A stretch of DNA of 64,000 bases, from contig NZ_JXTJ01000012.1 in NCBI RefSeq assembly GCF_001509835.1, positions 124,001 to 188,000 of the forward strand. The letters run 5' to 3'. Made by a program: the position numbers and the translations under genes. Position 1 is the first letter of the stretch, and every line of letters starts with the position of its first letter. This DNA comes from Allobosea sp. WAO. Its GTDB lineage: Bacteria; Pseudomonadota; Alphaproteobacteria; Rhizobiales; Beijerinckiaceae. Shown here piece after piece: positions 1-7,639 of this stretch. Under the pieces are notes generated by a model. It was not told the origin of the DNA, did not search any database, and saw only the letters and a list, made by a program, of their open reading frames with translations.

Positions 1-370
1 CGCGGTCATAGCTTTGCAGTGGCGTCAGCGTGGAGGACTTCTCGATCGCGGTGCCGACGGAGGCGAGATATGCCAGGATCGCACTGTCCTCGGAACCGGA
101 AGGGCGCTTGGCCGCCATCATCAGCAGGGGTGAGTGCAATCGCGACTCGACCTCCGCCAGGAGCTTGGCCTGGAAATCGGGGAAGCCGCTGTATCCGAGC
201 TTCATCACCAGCCGCACCACGGTCGGGTCGCTCACGCCGGCGCGCCGCGCCAGGCTCGATGCCGTGCCCAGGCCCGATGTCGGATAGTCGGCCAGAAGCA
301 GCCGCACGATCTTCTCTTCCGACGGCGTGAAGGCCTGATCCTGTTGCATCAGGAGGTCTCGTATCGCCAT
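1..370 (-). CDS. RpiR family transcriptional regulator (N-terminal part, cut by window edge)
   Basis: Reading leftward from ATG at 370, the frame is open to base 1, so only about 123 N-terminal residues are present and the sugar-phosphate-binding SIS domain lies outside the window. Residues 1-77 match the RpiR helix-turn-helix domain: a helix beginning FTPSEEKIVRLLL, then SSLARRAGVSDPTVVRL and the typical KLGYSGFPDFQAKL. RpiR proteins usually control sugar or amino-sugar catabolic operons, and the target is probably beyond the left edge. The upstream region carries a 9-bp inverted repeat (424-453) that may be its operator. Family is clear; ligand cannot be inferred. Confidence 0.85.
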   Translation of the reverse strand, partial: MAIRDLLMQQDQAFTPSEEKIVRLLLADYPTSGLGTASSLARRAGVSDPTVVRLVMKLGYSGFPDFQAKLLAEVESRLHSPLLMMAAKRPSGSEDSAILAYLASVGTAIEKSSTLTPLQSYDR

Positions 371-692
371 CAATCCTCCACGCAGCCGGTACCTGGGCCT
401 TCTTCCGTATATGTAGATTTAATTTCATGATTCTTATCCATGTCAATCATGAAGAGATATTGACATTACGGAGAGGCAGGCCCTAGCTGATTGGGAAGCG
501 GGGAAACACTGCGGAGCGCGGCATCGGGGATTGGAAACCATGCCCTCGTCGCCAGCACCGGCGTGCTGGACCGGGCGCCGCCTGTCGTCTCACCGCAGCG
601 GGCCTGAAAACCATGCCGGCCGATCGGAAACATCCGGCCGCCGCTCTGGCGGCGTGTTCTCAGCCCGGTCGCACGTCCAAAGAGGTTGGCCG
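371..692. other. Divergent intergenic region between rpiR and the PaiB-like gene
   Basis: No credible gene was found in these 322 bases. The left half is locally AT-rich and holds a 9-bp inverted repeat (424-453) and a TTGACA hexamer starting near 460, without a convincing -10 element. The right half (about 531-692) can be read in frame with the PaiB-like gene, but it lacks protein-like composition and the good ribosome binding site lies just before 693. Confidence 0.5.
424..453. promoter_or_regulatory. Inverted repeat, candidate RpiR operator
   Basis: TTCATGATT at 424-432 is repeated as its exact reverse complement AATCATGAA at 445-453, with a 12-nt spacer. It lies 54-83 bp upstream of the rpiR start in an AT-rich patch. 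Perfect 9-bp arms in a high-G+C genome suggest a dimeric regulator site. The link to RpiR is inferred from position only. Confidence 0.5.
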
Positions 693-1322
693 ATGTATAC
701 CAAGCCTGAATTCGCGCCTCTGTCGCGCGAAGCGGTCTTCGCGCTCATCGAGGCGGCGGCATTTGCGACGGTGGTGACACATGGACCGCATGGCCTGGCC
801 GTATCGCACCTGCCGTTCGTGCTGGACCGTGCCCGTGGCGAGAACGGCACGCTGGTCTCGCATCTGGCCAAGGCCAATCCGCATGCTGCCCTGATCGCCG
901 ATGGCGCGGAAACGGTCGCCGTATTCCATGGCCCGCACGGCTACATCTCGTCCTCCTGGTATCCACGAAACCCGGTTCGGGACAGCGCGCCGACCTGGAA
1001 CTTCGCTGTCGTGCACTGCCATGGCCGGCCGGTGCCGCTGGATGGCCGTGACACCGCCAGGCATTTGCTGCAGCTGGTCGAAACCTTGGAACAGGGGCGT
1101 GAGGACCGCTGGCGGATGCGCGAGCTGGGACCGGGCGGCATGGAGCGCCGGATGCCGCACATCATCGGCTTCGATCTGCCGATCGCGCGCCTGGAAGCCA
1201 AATTCAAGATGGGGCAGGATGAGCGGCTCTACGACACGAACGCCGCGATCTCGGCGCTCGGGACAGCCGACCCCGCGCTCGCCGAGTTGATGAACCAACA
1301 TAACACTGGGCGCCGGGACTAG
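693..1322 (+). CDS. PaiB-family FMN-binding negative transcriptional regulator
   Basis: 209 aa, the usual PaiB length (about 200-210). The start at 693 is chosen because AAAGAGG lies 7 nt upstream and the protein begins with the family-typical MYTKPEF. Recognisable segments include FATVVTHGPHGLAVSHLPF, GTLVSHLAKANPH, VFHGPHGYISSSWYP and the PTWNFAVVHCHGRP segment, which belong to the split-barrel flavin-binding fold. C-terminal IIGFDLPIARLEAKFKMGQ is also typical. PaiB proteins were described as repressors of protease and sporulation genes in Bacillus. In proteobacteria they are often heme- or flavin-binding proteins of unclear role, so a flavoprotein function is safer than a regulator call. 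It stands alone. Confidence 0.85.
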   Translation: MYTKPEFAPLSREAVFALIEAAAFATVVTHGPHGLAVSHLPFVLDRARGENGTLVSHLAKANPHAALIADGAETVAVFHGPHGYISSSWYPRNPVRDSAPTWNFAVVHCHGRPVPLDGRDTARHLLQLVETLEQGREDRWRMRELGPGGMERRMPHIIGFDLPIARLEAKFKMGQDERLYDTNAAISALGTADPALAELMNQHNTGRRD

Positions 1323-1548
1323 GAGCAGATCCGCCTGCCGGCCCGCTTCTGATGCGCCGGATCGACGCCCTGCATCTGGAACACCCTTATCTGCCCGGGC
1401 GTTGCCAAGGTCGATGATCTGCGCGCGTCAGGTTTGCAGAGCGAGCTCCCAGTTCTCTTTTTCATCAGCTTTGGCACACCAAATTTCTCTTGTGTCAATG
1501 CGTTTCTGGCCGTTTGGCCGCCATGGTTCGCCAGGAGAGGACAGTCAG

Positions 1549-1893
1549 ATGAGCATTTCCGAGATCCAGCGCTTTCGCGCTGACCTGAAGTCCGATGCGG
1601 CGCGGCGCGCGGAGGCTGAGGCCTATAGGGCGGCGCGGGCCGCATCGCCCGACGATGTGATCGCCTTCGCCGCAGCCAAGGGCTACGAGTTCGACGCAAC
1701 CGAACTGGCCGAGGTGGCCAATGAGGCCCGGGGCAGGGAGATCTCCGATGCCGAACTCGACATCGTCTCGGGCGGAGGCGACGCGGGAAGAGGCAGCGCG
1801 CTACCAGACGGCAATACGATCTGGCTTTCGTATTTCTGCGCCGCCCTGATGGCGTGGCCCTATTTGCAAAATCGCCCCCAATCCCAGTCCTAG
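1549..1893 (+). CDS. Nif11-like leader peptide family RiPP precursor (orphan)
   Basis: 114 aa. ATG at 1549 is preceded by AGGAGAGG 8 nt upstream. The first ~75 residues match the Nif11-type leader: MSISEIQRFRADL, an Ala/Glu-rich helix, AAKGYEFDATEL and finally ISDAELDIVSGGG, a double-glycine processing site at the end of the leader. The core would be about 38 residues containing one Cys, three Ser, a Thr and aromatic residues (WLSYFCAALMAW). Nif11 leaders normally precede peptides modified by LanM, radical-SAM or other RiPP enzymes and exported by a C39-peptidase ABC transporter, but none is encoded anywhere in this window. It may be matured in trans or be a degenerate orphan. Confidence 0.8.
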   Translation: MSISEIQRFRADLKSDAARRAEAEAYRAARAASPDDVIAFAAAKGYEFDATELAEVANEARGREISDAELDIVSGGGDAGRGSALPDGNTIWLSYFCAALMAWPYLQNRPQSQS

Positions 1894-2259
1894 AGCGCAT
1901 CCGGCTTTGGACCGGGCGCTGCACGCCGAGGTTCGCCGGGCGCTGCCCTGCTCCAGGCCGCCCTGCAAGGCTTCCGACCCGCCTGTTCCGGCGCCAACGC
2001 GGCGAACTCGCCAAGGATAAGGTTGAACTTCTGGGCCGCAGCGAGAAGGACGAGAATTTGAAGGCCGCCAGCGGGCGGCCATTCTATGTGCGGACTTGCC
2101 ACCGGCCTGCCTAGCGCCGCCATGGAGCACGCATTCCTGCGAATCCTCGGATTTAAGAAGCAGGTCCTCAAAGGTGCTGGCTTGGGTGCCTGCCGAGCCG
2201 AGTTCCCTTGCGTTTCCTGATAGAACAAAATAGGAACATAGATGAATCGGAGATGAGCA
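1894..2259. other. Intergenic region without recognised gene
   Basis: 366 bases in which no frame has convincing protein character. It holds a hairpin with 7-bp GGCCGCC/GGCGGCC arms and a 4-nt loop at 2063-2080, not followed by a T-run, so it is not a typical intrinsic terminator. The last 40 bases become AT-rich (AACAAAATAGGAACATAG) and probably hold the promoter of the next small gene. Confidence 0.4.
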
Positions 2260-2508
2260 ATGACGGTGCAGATGCGGATTCGGCGGACATGGCCGGAGAT
2301 CGACCACTTGTTCCATGTCGAAGCCGAAGGGGGCGAGCGGATCGCCGTGATAACGCATGACAAATATGCACCGAACGGCGCGCCGCGCTGGCATTGGGCG
2401 ATGTCGGGGCGTCGGCGCCTGTCATCAGGCGATTTCGGGCGCTGTCACGATATCGAGGAGGTGAAGCGCAAGATCCGCGAGAGCTGGCCGGCCTCTCACG
2501 CCGCATAG
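2260..2508 (+). CDS. Small hypothetical protein
   Basis: 82 aa, no family recognised. ATG at 2260 follows CGGAGATGAGCA, giving a usable ribosome binding site. The sequence is hydrophilic, without signal peptide or membrane segment. It is rich in Trp and His in the middle (PRWHWAMSG) and ends with a helix containing DIEEVKRKIRESW. The amphipathic beta-strand then helix pattern looks like a small folded cytosolic protein. It is isolated between unrelated genes. Confidence 0.55.
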   Translation: MTVQMRIRRTWPEIDHLFHVEAEGGERIAVITHDKYAPNGAPRWHWAMSGRRRLSSGDFGRCHDIEEVKRKIRESWPASHAA

Positions 2509-2554
2509 GCCTGCGAGGGAACGCCTGCGAACTGAGGCGGCAGGGCCGGCTCGC

Positions 2555-2926
2555 CTATCTAACCGTGGCTTCGAAGTTGAGCCTGGCGCAGCCCGAGCCC
2601 CAGGTGTCCTTGCCGCAGATGTAGATCACGTAATTGTCGTCGCCCCTGAAGCCGAGTCTCGGGATATAGTAATAGGTGACTTCGCCGATCTGCCGCAGTG
2701 TGCCGTTGGCCGGCGGCTTCAGCGCGACAAGCTTCTCCATTCTCCAGGTGCCGGCGACGCCGAAACTGTGCCCGCAGCCTTGCGAGTCCATCTCGGCCTT
2801 CAGCGTGACCTTGTCATTGGTGTGCAGGTACCATTTGGGGCCCGTAACCCGGCATTCCGCGAGGGCTGGCTGAGAATGCAGCAGCAAGGCCGCGAAGCCG
2901 GACCAGCCGATCGTCCCGCGATGCAT
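2555..2926 (-). CDS. Secreted hypothetical protein
   Basis: 123 aa from ATG at 2926, which has GGAGG 5 nt upstream; a longer in-frame start at 2965 lacks this. A short signal peptide (about residues 1-22, ending QPALA) precedes a mature domain with four cysteines. Conserved-looking segments are CRVTGPKWYLHTNDKV, LKPPANGTLRQIG and the C-terminal FRGDDNYVIYICGKDTWGSGC, giving an Ig-like beta pattern with likely disulfides. I recognise the pattern as a small periplasmic family in Rhizobiales with no assigned function. It is convergent with the upstream small ORF. Confidence 0.6.
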   Translation of the reverse strand: MHRGTIGWSGFAALLLHSQPALAECRVTGPKWYLHTNDKVTLKAEMDSQGCGHSFGVAGTWRMEKLVALKPPANGTLRQIGEVTYYYIPRLGFRGDDNYVIYICGKDTWGSGCARLNFEATVR

Positions 2927-3023
2927 GGCGCCTCCAGATCGTCGTCGGAGTTCGCGCATAATCATCCCGGCCGAGGGGCGGCGTCCAGCCTGCCGATCTC
3001 GGCTGATGCGAGCTCGCGCTAGC

Positions 3024-4277
3024 TCAGGCCGCGTCCTGTCTCGGGCGCGGTCCGAGTTCGGGAAGCGAGGTCTCGGCGGGGGTGCGTGCGGCGGCGGCTT
3101 CCGGCGCGATCGGGTTGGTCAGGATTCGCATTGCAAAATAGCTCGCGACGGCCAGCGAGAGCACACCGATATAGAGCAGCAGCCCTTGCGGTCCGGCGAT
3201 TTGCATCACTCCGGTCGCGACCAGCGGGCCGATCGTCGCGCCGACGCTCCATAGGAAGAGCAGGCCAGCAGAAAGGCCGACTGCCTGGTCGCGGCCGAGG
3301 CGGAAATAGGCATGCGTCACCGCCACCGTATAGAGCGGCACGCTGCAGCCGCCGGTGAGCGCGAACAGGGCGTAGAGCCACCATTCCTGCTGGGCCGCGC
3401 CCGACATGAACAGCGCGCCGAGCGCCACGGTGGAGAGGGTGGTCGCCGCGGCGGCGCCGAGCAGGACGCGGCGGCTGTCGACCCGGTCGGCGAGCCAGCC
3501 GATCGGCCATTGCAGCAAGAGGGCGCCGAGCTGGATCGCCGCGGTCAGCAGGATGGCGCGCCTCTGGCCGAGCCCGATCAGGATGCCATAGGCGGGGACG
3601 ACGTTGGTCAGCGGCCCGCTGACCAGCCCGACATAGAGGCAGCCGATCACTGCGGCGGGCGCCTGCTGCCAGAGCGTATTGAGGCGGACCGAGACCAGTT
3701 CGGCCGATTCCGGACCCTTCGCCCGGGTGAGGCTGACCGGGATCAGCGCAATCGAGAAGGCGATGCTGGCGATCAGGAAGACATCATGGGTCTGGATCGC
3801 GACATAGCCGATGCCGACTTGCGAGCCGATCAGCGCCAGCCGGTTCAGGATCTGGTACATGCCGAAGATCCGGCCGCGATGGCTCGAGCGGGCCTGCCCG
3901 CTGATCCAGCTTTCGATGCAGATGCTGTGGCCGGCCGCTGCTGCGCCCATGATGAAGCGCGTCAGGCTCCACCATTCGACCGGCAGCACCGGAAAACTGA
4001 GGGTCACGGCCGCCTGCAGCGAGGCGAAGACCGCAAAGCCGCGGATATGGCCGACGCGCCGGATCAGCGCCGGAATCCAGAAGCAGCCGGCGAGGAAGCC
4101 GACCGAATAGGCCGAGCCGACCAGGCCGATCAGCAGCAGCGGCTGCTTCTCCAAGGCCATGCGCAGCGGCACGACCGTGTTCATGATCGTGCTCGCGACC
4201 TGCAGGATCAGGGCGCCGGTGACGATGGCGCCAAGCGCCGCGACCGAGCCAGACTGCGGTTTCGGCCCGTCGCTCAC
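3024..4277 (-). CDS. MFS transporter, YcaD-like
   Basis: About 417 aa if translation starts at GTG 4277, where the transmembrane part begins shortly after (AALGAIVTGALILQVAST). The reading frame stays open to 4535, but that extra N-terminus is arginine-rich and unlike an MFS protein. About 12 hydrophobic helices are visible, with the loop motif GWLADRVDSRRVLLG of the major facilitator family after the sixth helix and VGLSAGLLFLWSVGATIGPL near the C-terminus, as in E. coli YcaD and relatives. Substrate unknown. A second, unrelated MFS gene is divergent at 4661. Confidence 0.75.
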   Translation of the reverse strand: MSDGPKPQSGSVAALGAIVTGALILQVASTIMNTVVPLRMALEKQPLLLIGLVGSAYSVGFLAGCFWIPALIRRVGHIRGFAVFASLQAAVTLSFPVLPVEWWSLTRFIMGAAAAGHSICIESWISGQARSSHRGRIFGMYQILNRLALIGSQVGIGYVAIQTHDVFLIASIAFSIALIPVSLTRAKGPESAELVSVRLNTLWQQAPAAVIGCLYVGLVSGPLTNVVPAYGILIGLGQRRAILLTAAIQLGALLLQWPIGWLADRVDSRRVLLGAAAATTLSTVALGALFMSGAAQQEWWLYALFALTGGCSVPLYTVAVTHAYFRLGRDQAVGLSAGLLFLWSVGATIGPLVATGVMQIAGPQGLLLYIGVLSLAVASYFAMRILTNPIAPEAAAARTPAETSLPELGPRPRQDAA

Positions 4278-4660
4278 GAGCGAGTCCGCGCCGTGCAGGC
4301 GAGCGGTCGCGAAGAGGCTGATAGGCCGGGCGAGAACGGATTCTGGGTCACGACGGCGTTCTCGCGGAATCGATAGCCGGCCAATGCAAGCATCGGCAGG
4401 GATAGCATGTCCGCTCGAGTAAGCCGCGCAAATTTTGGCGGAACTGAGCTTGGCAGCGGACAGGCGGCGACATTGCCGCCATGCGGCCGCTGCAAGCCCC
4501 GGCAGCGCGATGGTGACCGGTGCGCCCTTGTGCAAGTCGGCGGGTGACGGCTTGATTCGCTGGCGGGAGGAAGCCGTGAGCAGGCCATGGAGCGGCGCTT
4601 GTCCGAGATGAAGAGCAGGACCGCCTCCGCGCCGGCACTTACGAGCCTTCGCGGAAGCTG

Positions 4661-5848
4661 ATGGCCACGCAGCGCTCGACCACCGCGATCGTGCTCGCGC
4701 TCGGCACAGCCCAGACGGTGGCCTGGGCGTCGAGCTATTACTTGCCGGCCGTGCTGGCGACGCCGATGGCGCGCGACCTTTCGACCAGTCCGGTCGAGAT
4801 CTTCGCCGCCTTTTCCGCCGCGCTGGTCGTTTCCGCGGTGGTCGGTCCGTGGGCCGGCGCGATGATCGACCGGCAGGGCGGGCGGGGCGTCCTGATCGGT
4901 TCGAACCTGATCTTCGCCGCCGGGCTTGCCTGCCTTGCCATGGCGCAGGGCAAGACCCTGCTCTGGGCGGGCTGGCTCGCCATGGGGCTCGGCATGGGCA
5001 TCGGGCTCTATGAGGCAGCCTTCGCGGCGCTTGCCGGCATCTACGGCCGGGAAGCGCGCTCGCCGATCACTGGCATCACCTTGCTCGCCGGCTTCGCCAG
5101 CACGATCGGCTGGCCGCTCTCGGCGCTGATGGAGGCGGAGATCGGCTGGCGCGGTGCCTGCCTCGGCTGGGCGGGCCTGCACCTCATGCTGGCATTGCCG
5201 CTCAACTGGTTGCTGCCATCGGGCAAGCTCGCAGTACCAAGCCATGCGACCGCAGCGAAAGCCGGGCAGGACATAGCAGGAGCGGAGCCCAAATCGCGCT
5301 GGATCATGGCGCTGCTCGCGCTGGTGTTCGCGATCAGCTGGTTCAACAGCACGGCGATGGCGGCGCATTTGCCGCGGCTGCTCGAGGCGGCGGGGGCGAC
5401 AACGGCGGTCGCGGTCGCCGCCGGAGCATTGATCGGCCCTGCCCAGGTCGCCGCTCGTCTCGCCGAATTCACGCTGATGCGGCGGCTGCACCCGCTGATC
5501 TCGGCAAGGCTGGCGACGCTGACCCATCCACTCGGAGCCGGCCTGCTCCTGGTGCTGGGTGCGCCCGGTGCCTATGGCTTCGCCTTCCTGCACGGAGCCG
5601 GCAACGGCGTCCTGACCATCGCCAAGGGCACCTTGCCGCTCGCGCTGTTCGGGCCTGTCGGCTACGGCCTGACGCAGGGGCTGATCGGCGGTCCCGGACG
5701 AGCCTTGCAGGCGGCCGCGCCGCTGCTGTTCGGGCTGGCACTCGACCGCTGGGGCGTGCAGGCGATCTGGCTGACGAGCGGGCTTGGCGTGATCGCCTTC
5801 CTCATGCTGCTCCTGATCCGCTTGCCGAAAGGCGAGATGCGAAACTGA
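4661..5848 (+). CDS. MFS transporter
   Basis: 395 aa with about 12 predicted membrane helices and no signal peptide. The N-terminus QTVAWASSYYLPAVLATPMARDL resembles the MFS subgroup often annotated as permeases next to oxidoreductases. AGAMIDRQGGRGVLIGSN is the loop 2-3 MFS signature. The start has GGAAGCTG just upstream. Substrate cannot be inferred; there is no partner enzyme nearby. It is divergent from another MFS gene and convergent with the DUF3008 gene. Confidence 0.85.
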   Translation: MATQRSTTAIVLALGTAQTVAWASSYYLPAVLATPMARDLSTSPVEIFAAFSAALVVSAVVGPWAGAMIDRQGGRGVLIGSNLIFAAGLACLAMAQGKTLLWAGWLAMGLGMGIGLYEAAFAALAGIYGREARSPITGITLLAGFASTIGWPLSALMEAEIGWRGACLGWAGLHLMLALPLNWLLPSGKLAVPSHATAAKAGQDIAGAEPKSRWIMALLALVFAISWFNSTAMAAHLPRLLEAAGATTAVAVAAGALIGPAQVAARLAEFTLMRRLHPLISARLATLTHPLGAGLLLVLGAPGAYGFAFLHGAGNGVLTIAKGTLPLALFGPVGYGLTQGLIGGPGRALQAAAPLLFGLALDRWGVQAIWLTSGLGVIAFLMLLLIRLPKGEMRN

Positions 5849-5862
5849 GCGGCGCTGCCGGC

Positions 5863-6051
5863 TCAGTGCTTGGTCACATGCTCGGGCTTTCCCTTGCGCT
5901 TGGTCGAGGCGAGCTCGTCGAGCTGCCGCTCGGTCATCGATTCCTCCATCGATTTCGAGGCGCCCTTGAGATCGCTCTTGGGGATGTCGCCGCGCTTGGC
6001 GGCCAGGGCCGCGCCGGCGGCCTTCTGCTGCGCCTTGGATTTTGCGGGCAT
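5863..6051 (-). CDS. DUF3008 family protein
   Basis: 62 aa, full length for the family. The start has a near-perfect Shine-Dalgarno (AAAGGAGGT, 6 nt upstream), suggesting strong translation. The N-terminus MPAKSKAQQKAAGAAL and the C-terminus ASTKRKGKPEHV are hallmarks of DUF3008, a very basic, helical, cytosolic proteobacterial family of unknown role. Upstream is a GGAAC-N16-GGTT arrangement (6087-6111), one base off the general-stress-response promoter consensus, so stress control is possible but unproven. Confidence 0.85.
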   Translation of the reverse strand: MPAKSKAQQKAAGAALAAKRGDIPKSDLKGASKSMEESMTERQLDELASTKRKGKPEHVTKH

Positions 6052-6119
6052 AGCTGACCTCCTTTGAAGGGACGGGGTGTCCGATCAACCGGAGGCTGCC
6101 GCGATGGTTCCGGTGGCGC

Positions 6120-6857
6120 TCAGCGCCTGCGGGAGCCGGGCCGAGGCGGTGTGCTGGCGGAGGCGCGCCGGTCGCGATCCGCGGCTGCTACCGTGGCCAG
6201 CCAGATCACATGCCGCGCGCCGCCTCCAGAGGCATTGGCGCGGACCTTCTTCTCCTCGACGGAAAAGCCACTCATGCGCAGGCGCTCGGTGAAGGAGCGG
6301 TCGGGACCAGCCGACCAGATGGCGAGCACGCCGCCCTTGCGCAGGGCCGCCTTGGCGGCGGCGAGCCCGGCGAAGTCGTAGAGCCGGTCATTGGCCGCGA
6401 CCATCAATCCATCGGGGCCGTTGTCGACGTCGAGCAGGATCGCGTCATAGCTGGCCTTTCCGGAGCGGATCAACGAGGCGACATCGGCCTCGCGGATGCT
6501 GACGCACGGATCGTCGAGGCAGCTGGCGAAGATCGCGGCGAGCGGGCCGCGAGCCCAGGCGACCACTTGCGGGATCAATTCGGCGACGGTGATCTCGGCA
6601 TCGGCCGGCAAGGCGGCCAGCGCGGCGCGCAGGGTAAAGCCCATGCCGAGGCCACCGATCAGGAAGCGCAGTCGGGGGCGCTTGCCGACGCGCTCGGCGG
6701 CGAGCGTCGCCAGGGCCTCCTCCGAGCCGCGCAGGCGCGAATTCATCAGCTCGTTATGGCCGAGCGTGATCGAGAACTCGCTCTCGCCGCGCTGCAGCAG
6801 CTTCAGCGTGCCGCCGCCCGGGATCGGCGCGGCGTCGAGCTGCGTCCAATGCGCCAT
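6120..6857 (-). CDS. Spermidine synthase-like class I SAM-dependent methyltransferase
   Basis: 245 aa from ATG at 6857, which has AGGAG 9 nt upstream. The Rossmann glycine loop FLIGGLGMGFTLRAAL, the acidic strand-2 end (VTVAELIPQVV) and the LLDVDNGPDGL motif identify a spermidine-synthase/MnmC-like methyltransferase fold. The protein is shorter than true spermidine synthases and no decarboxylase or transporter is linked, so polyamine synthesis should not be assumed. The basic C-terminal tail is probably unstructured. Confidence 0.75.
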   Translation of the reverse strand: MAHWTQLDAAPIPGGGTLKLLQRGESEFSITLGHNELMNSRLRGSEEALATLAAERVGKRPRLRFLIGGLGMGFTLRAALAALPADAEITVAELIPQVVAWARGPLAAIFASCLDDPCVSIREADVASLIRSGKASYDAILLDVDNGPDGLMVAANDRLYDFAGLAAAKAALRKGGVLAIWSAGPDRSFTERLRMSGFSVEEKKVRANASGGGARHVIWLATVAAADRDRRASASTPPRPGSRRR

Positions 6858-6957
6858 GCGTTGCACTCCTGCTGCGTTCCTGAGGACCCGCAAGGGGTCG
6901 GTCAGGGGGCTCTTAGTCCAGCCGGCCGGGCTTGGCGAATGGCGTGCCGCCCGGCGT

Positions 6958-7437
6958 TCAGCGCGTCAGCAGCGCGGTGAGGTAGAGGCCGAGGCCGAAG
7001 ACGACATGGTTGACGAGGCCGACGAGCCGGATCTGGCCGGGGTTCGGCCGCTTGCTGGCGGCGACGCCGAAGCCCATGCCGGGCTGCAGGATGAACCAGC
7101 CGCAGCCGACGGTCACGATGCCGACGATCAGCGCGGGGATGAGGGTTGGGGACTTGGCCCAGCCGAGCCCCCAGATCAGCAGCAGCACGGCGGCGAAGAG
7201 GATGCCGACGACGTAGTGCATGATCCAGCCGATGCCGAGCTCGCCGGACACCGGCTCCGAGGCCGAGATCGGGTCATGCATGAAGCGCCCGCGCGGCAGA
7301 TGGGCGAACCAGCGCCCGACCATGGCCCAATTGGCGAGTGGGATGCCGAGCGTGCGGTTGAGCAGCAGGGCCCAGAGGTCGAGAATGGCAGTGGCGCCGA
7401 CGCCGATCACGATCGCGCGGCCGAGAAATTCGAACAT
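6958..7437 (-). CDS. DUF2938 family membrane protein
   Basis: 159 aa with four hydrophobic segments (around 5-27, 72-95, 99-122 and 137-157). GGAGG lies upstream of the ATG. The conserved-looking stretch GRFMHDPISASEPVSGEL followed by GWIMHYVVGILFA, with buried His residues, matches the DUF2938 family of inner-membrane proteins. Function unknown. It is divergent from the ROK-like gene across a 200-bp gap. Confidence 0.8.
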   Translation of the reverse strand: MFEFLGRAIVIGVGATAILDLWALLLNRTLGIPLANWAMVGRWFAHLPRGRFMHDPISASEPVSGELGIGWIMHYVVGILFAAVLLLIWGLGWAKSPTLIPALIVGIVTVGCGWFILQPGMGFGVAASKRPNPGQIRLVGLVNHVVFGLGLYLTALLTR

Positions 7438-7639
7438 GCTTCAGCCCTCCGAGCGGTCCCGAAGGCCGCATCCCCTTGCGAACCTTATGGAGGGGAAAGC
7501 AGGGGGCAAGGTCAACGGAAAGCCTTCCCTCATCCCCATTGCCGGCGCAGGGGCGGCATGCGCCAGCATGGGTCATCGGTCGCAGGCGGAACCTCGGGCG
7601 GCACCAGTCGTTTCCTCCGCGGCGACAGGGGAGCGAGCG

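Noticed and set aside
2063..2080. 7-bp hairpin in the 1.9-2.26 kb gap as terminator
   Set aside because: Too far from the preceding stop (170 bp) and no T-run.
4274..6088. Long leftward open frame opposite the second MFS gene
   Set aside because: Shadow frame caused by high G+C; composition is Gln/Arg-rich and the opposite strand encodes a clear MFS protein.
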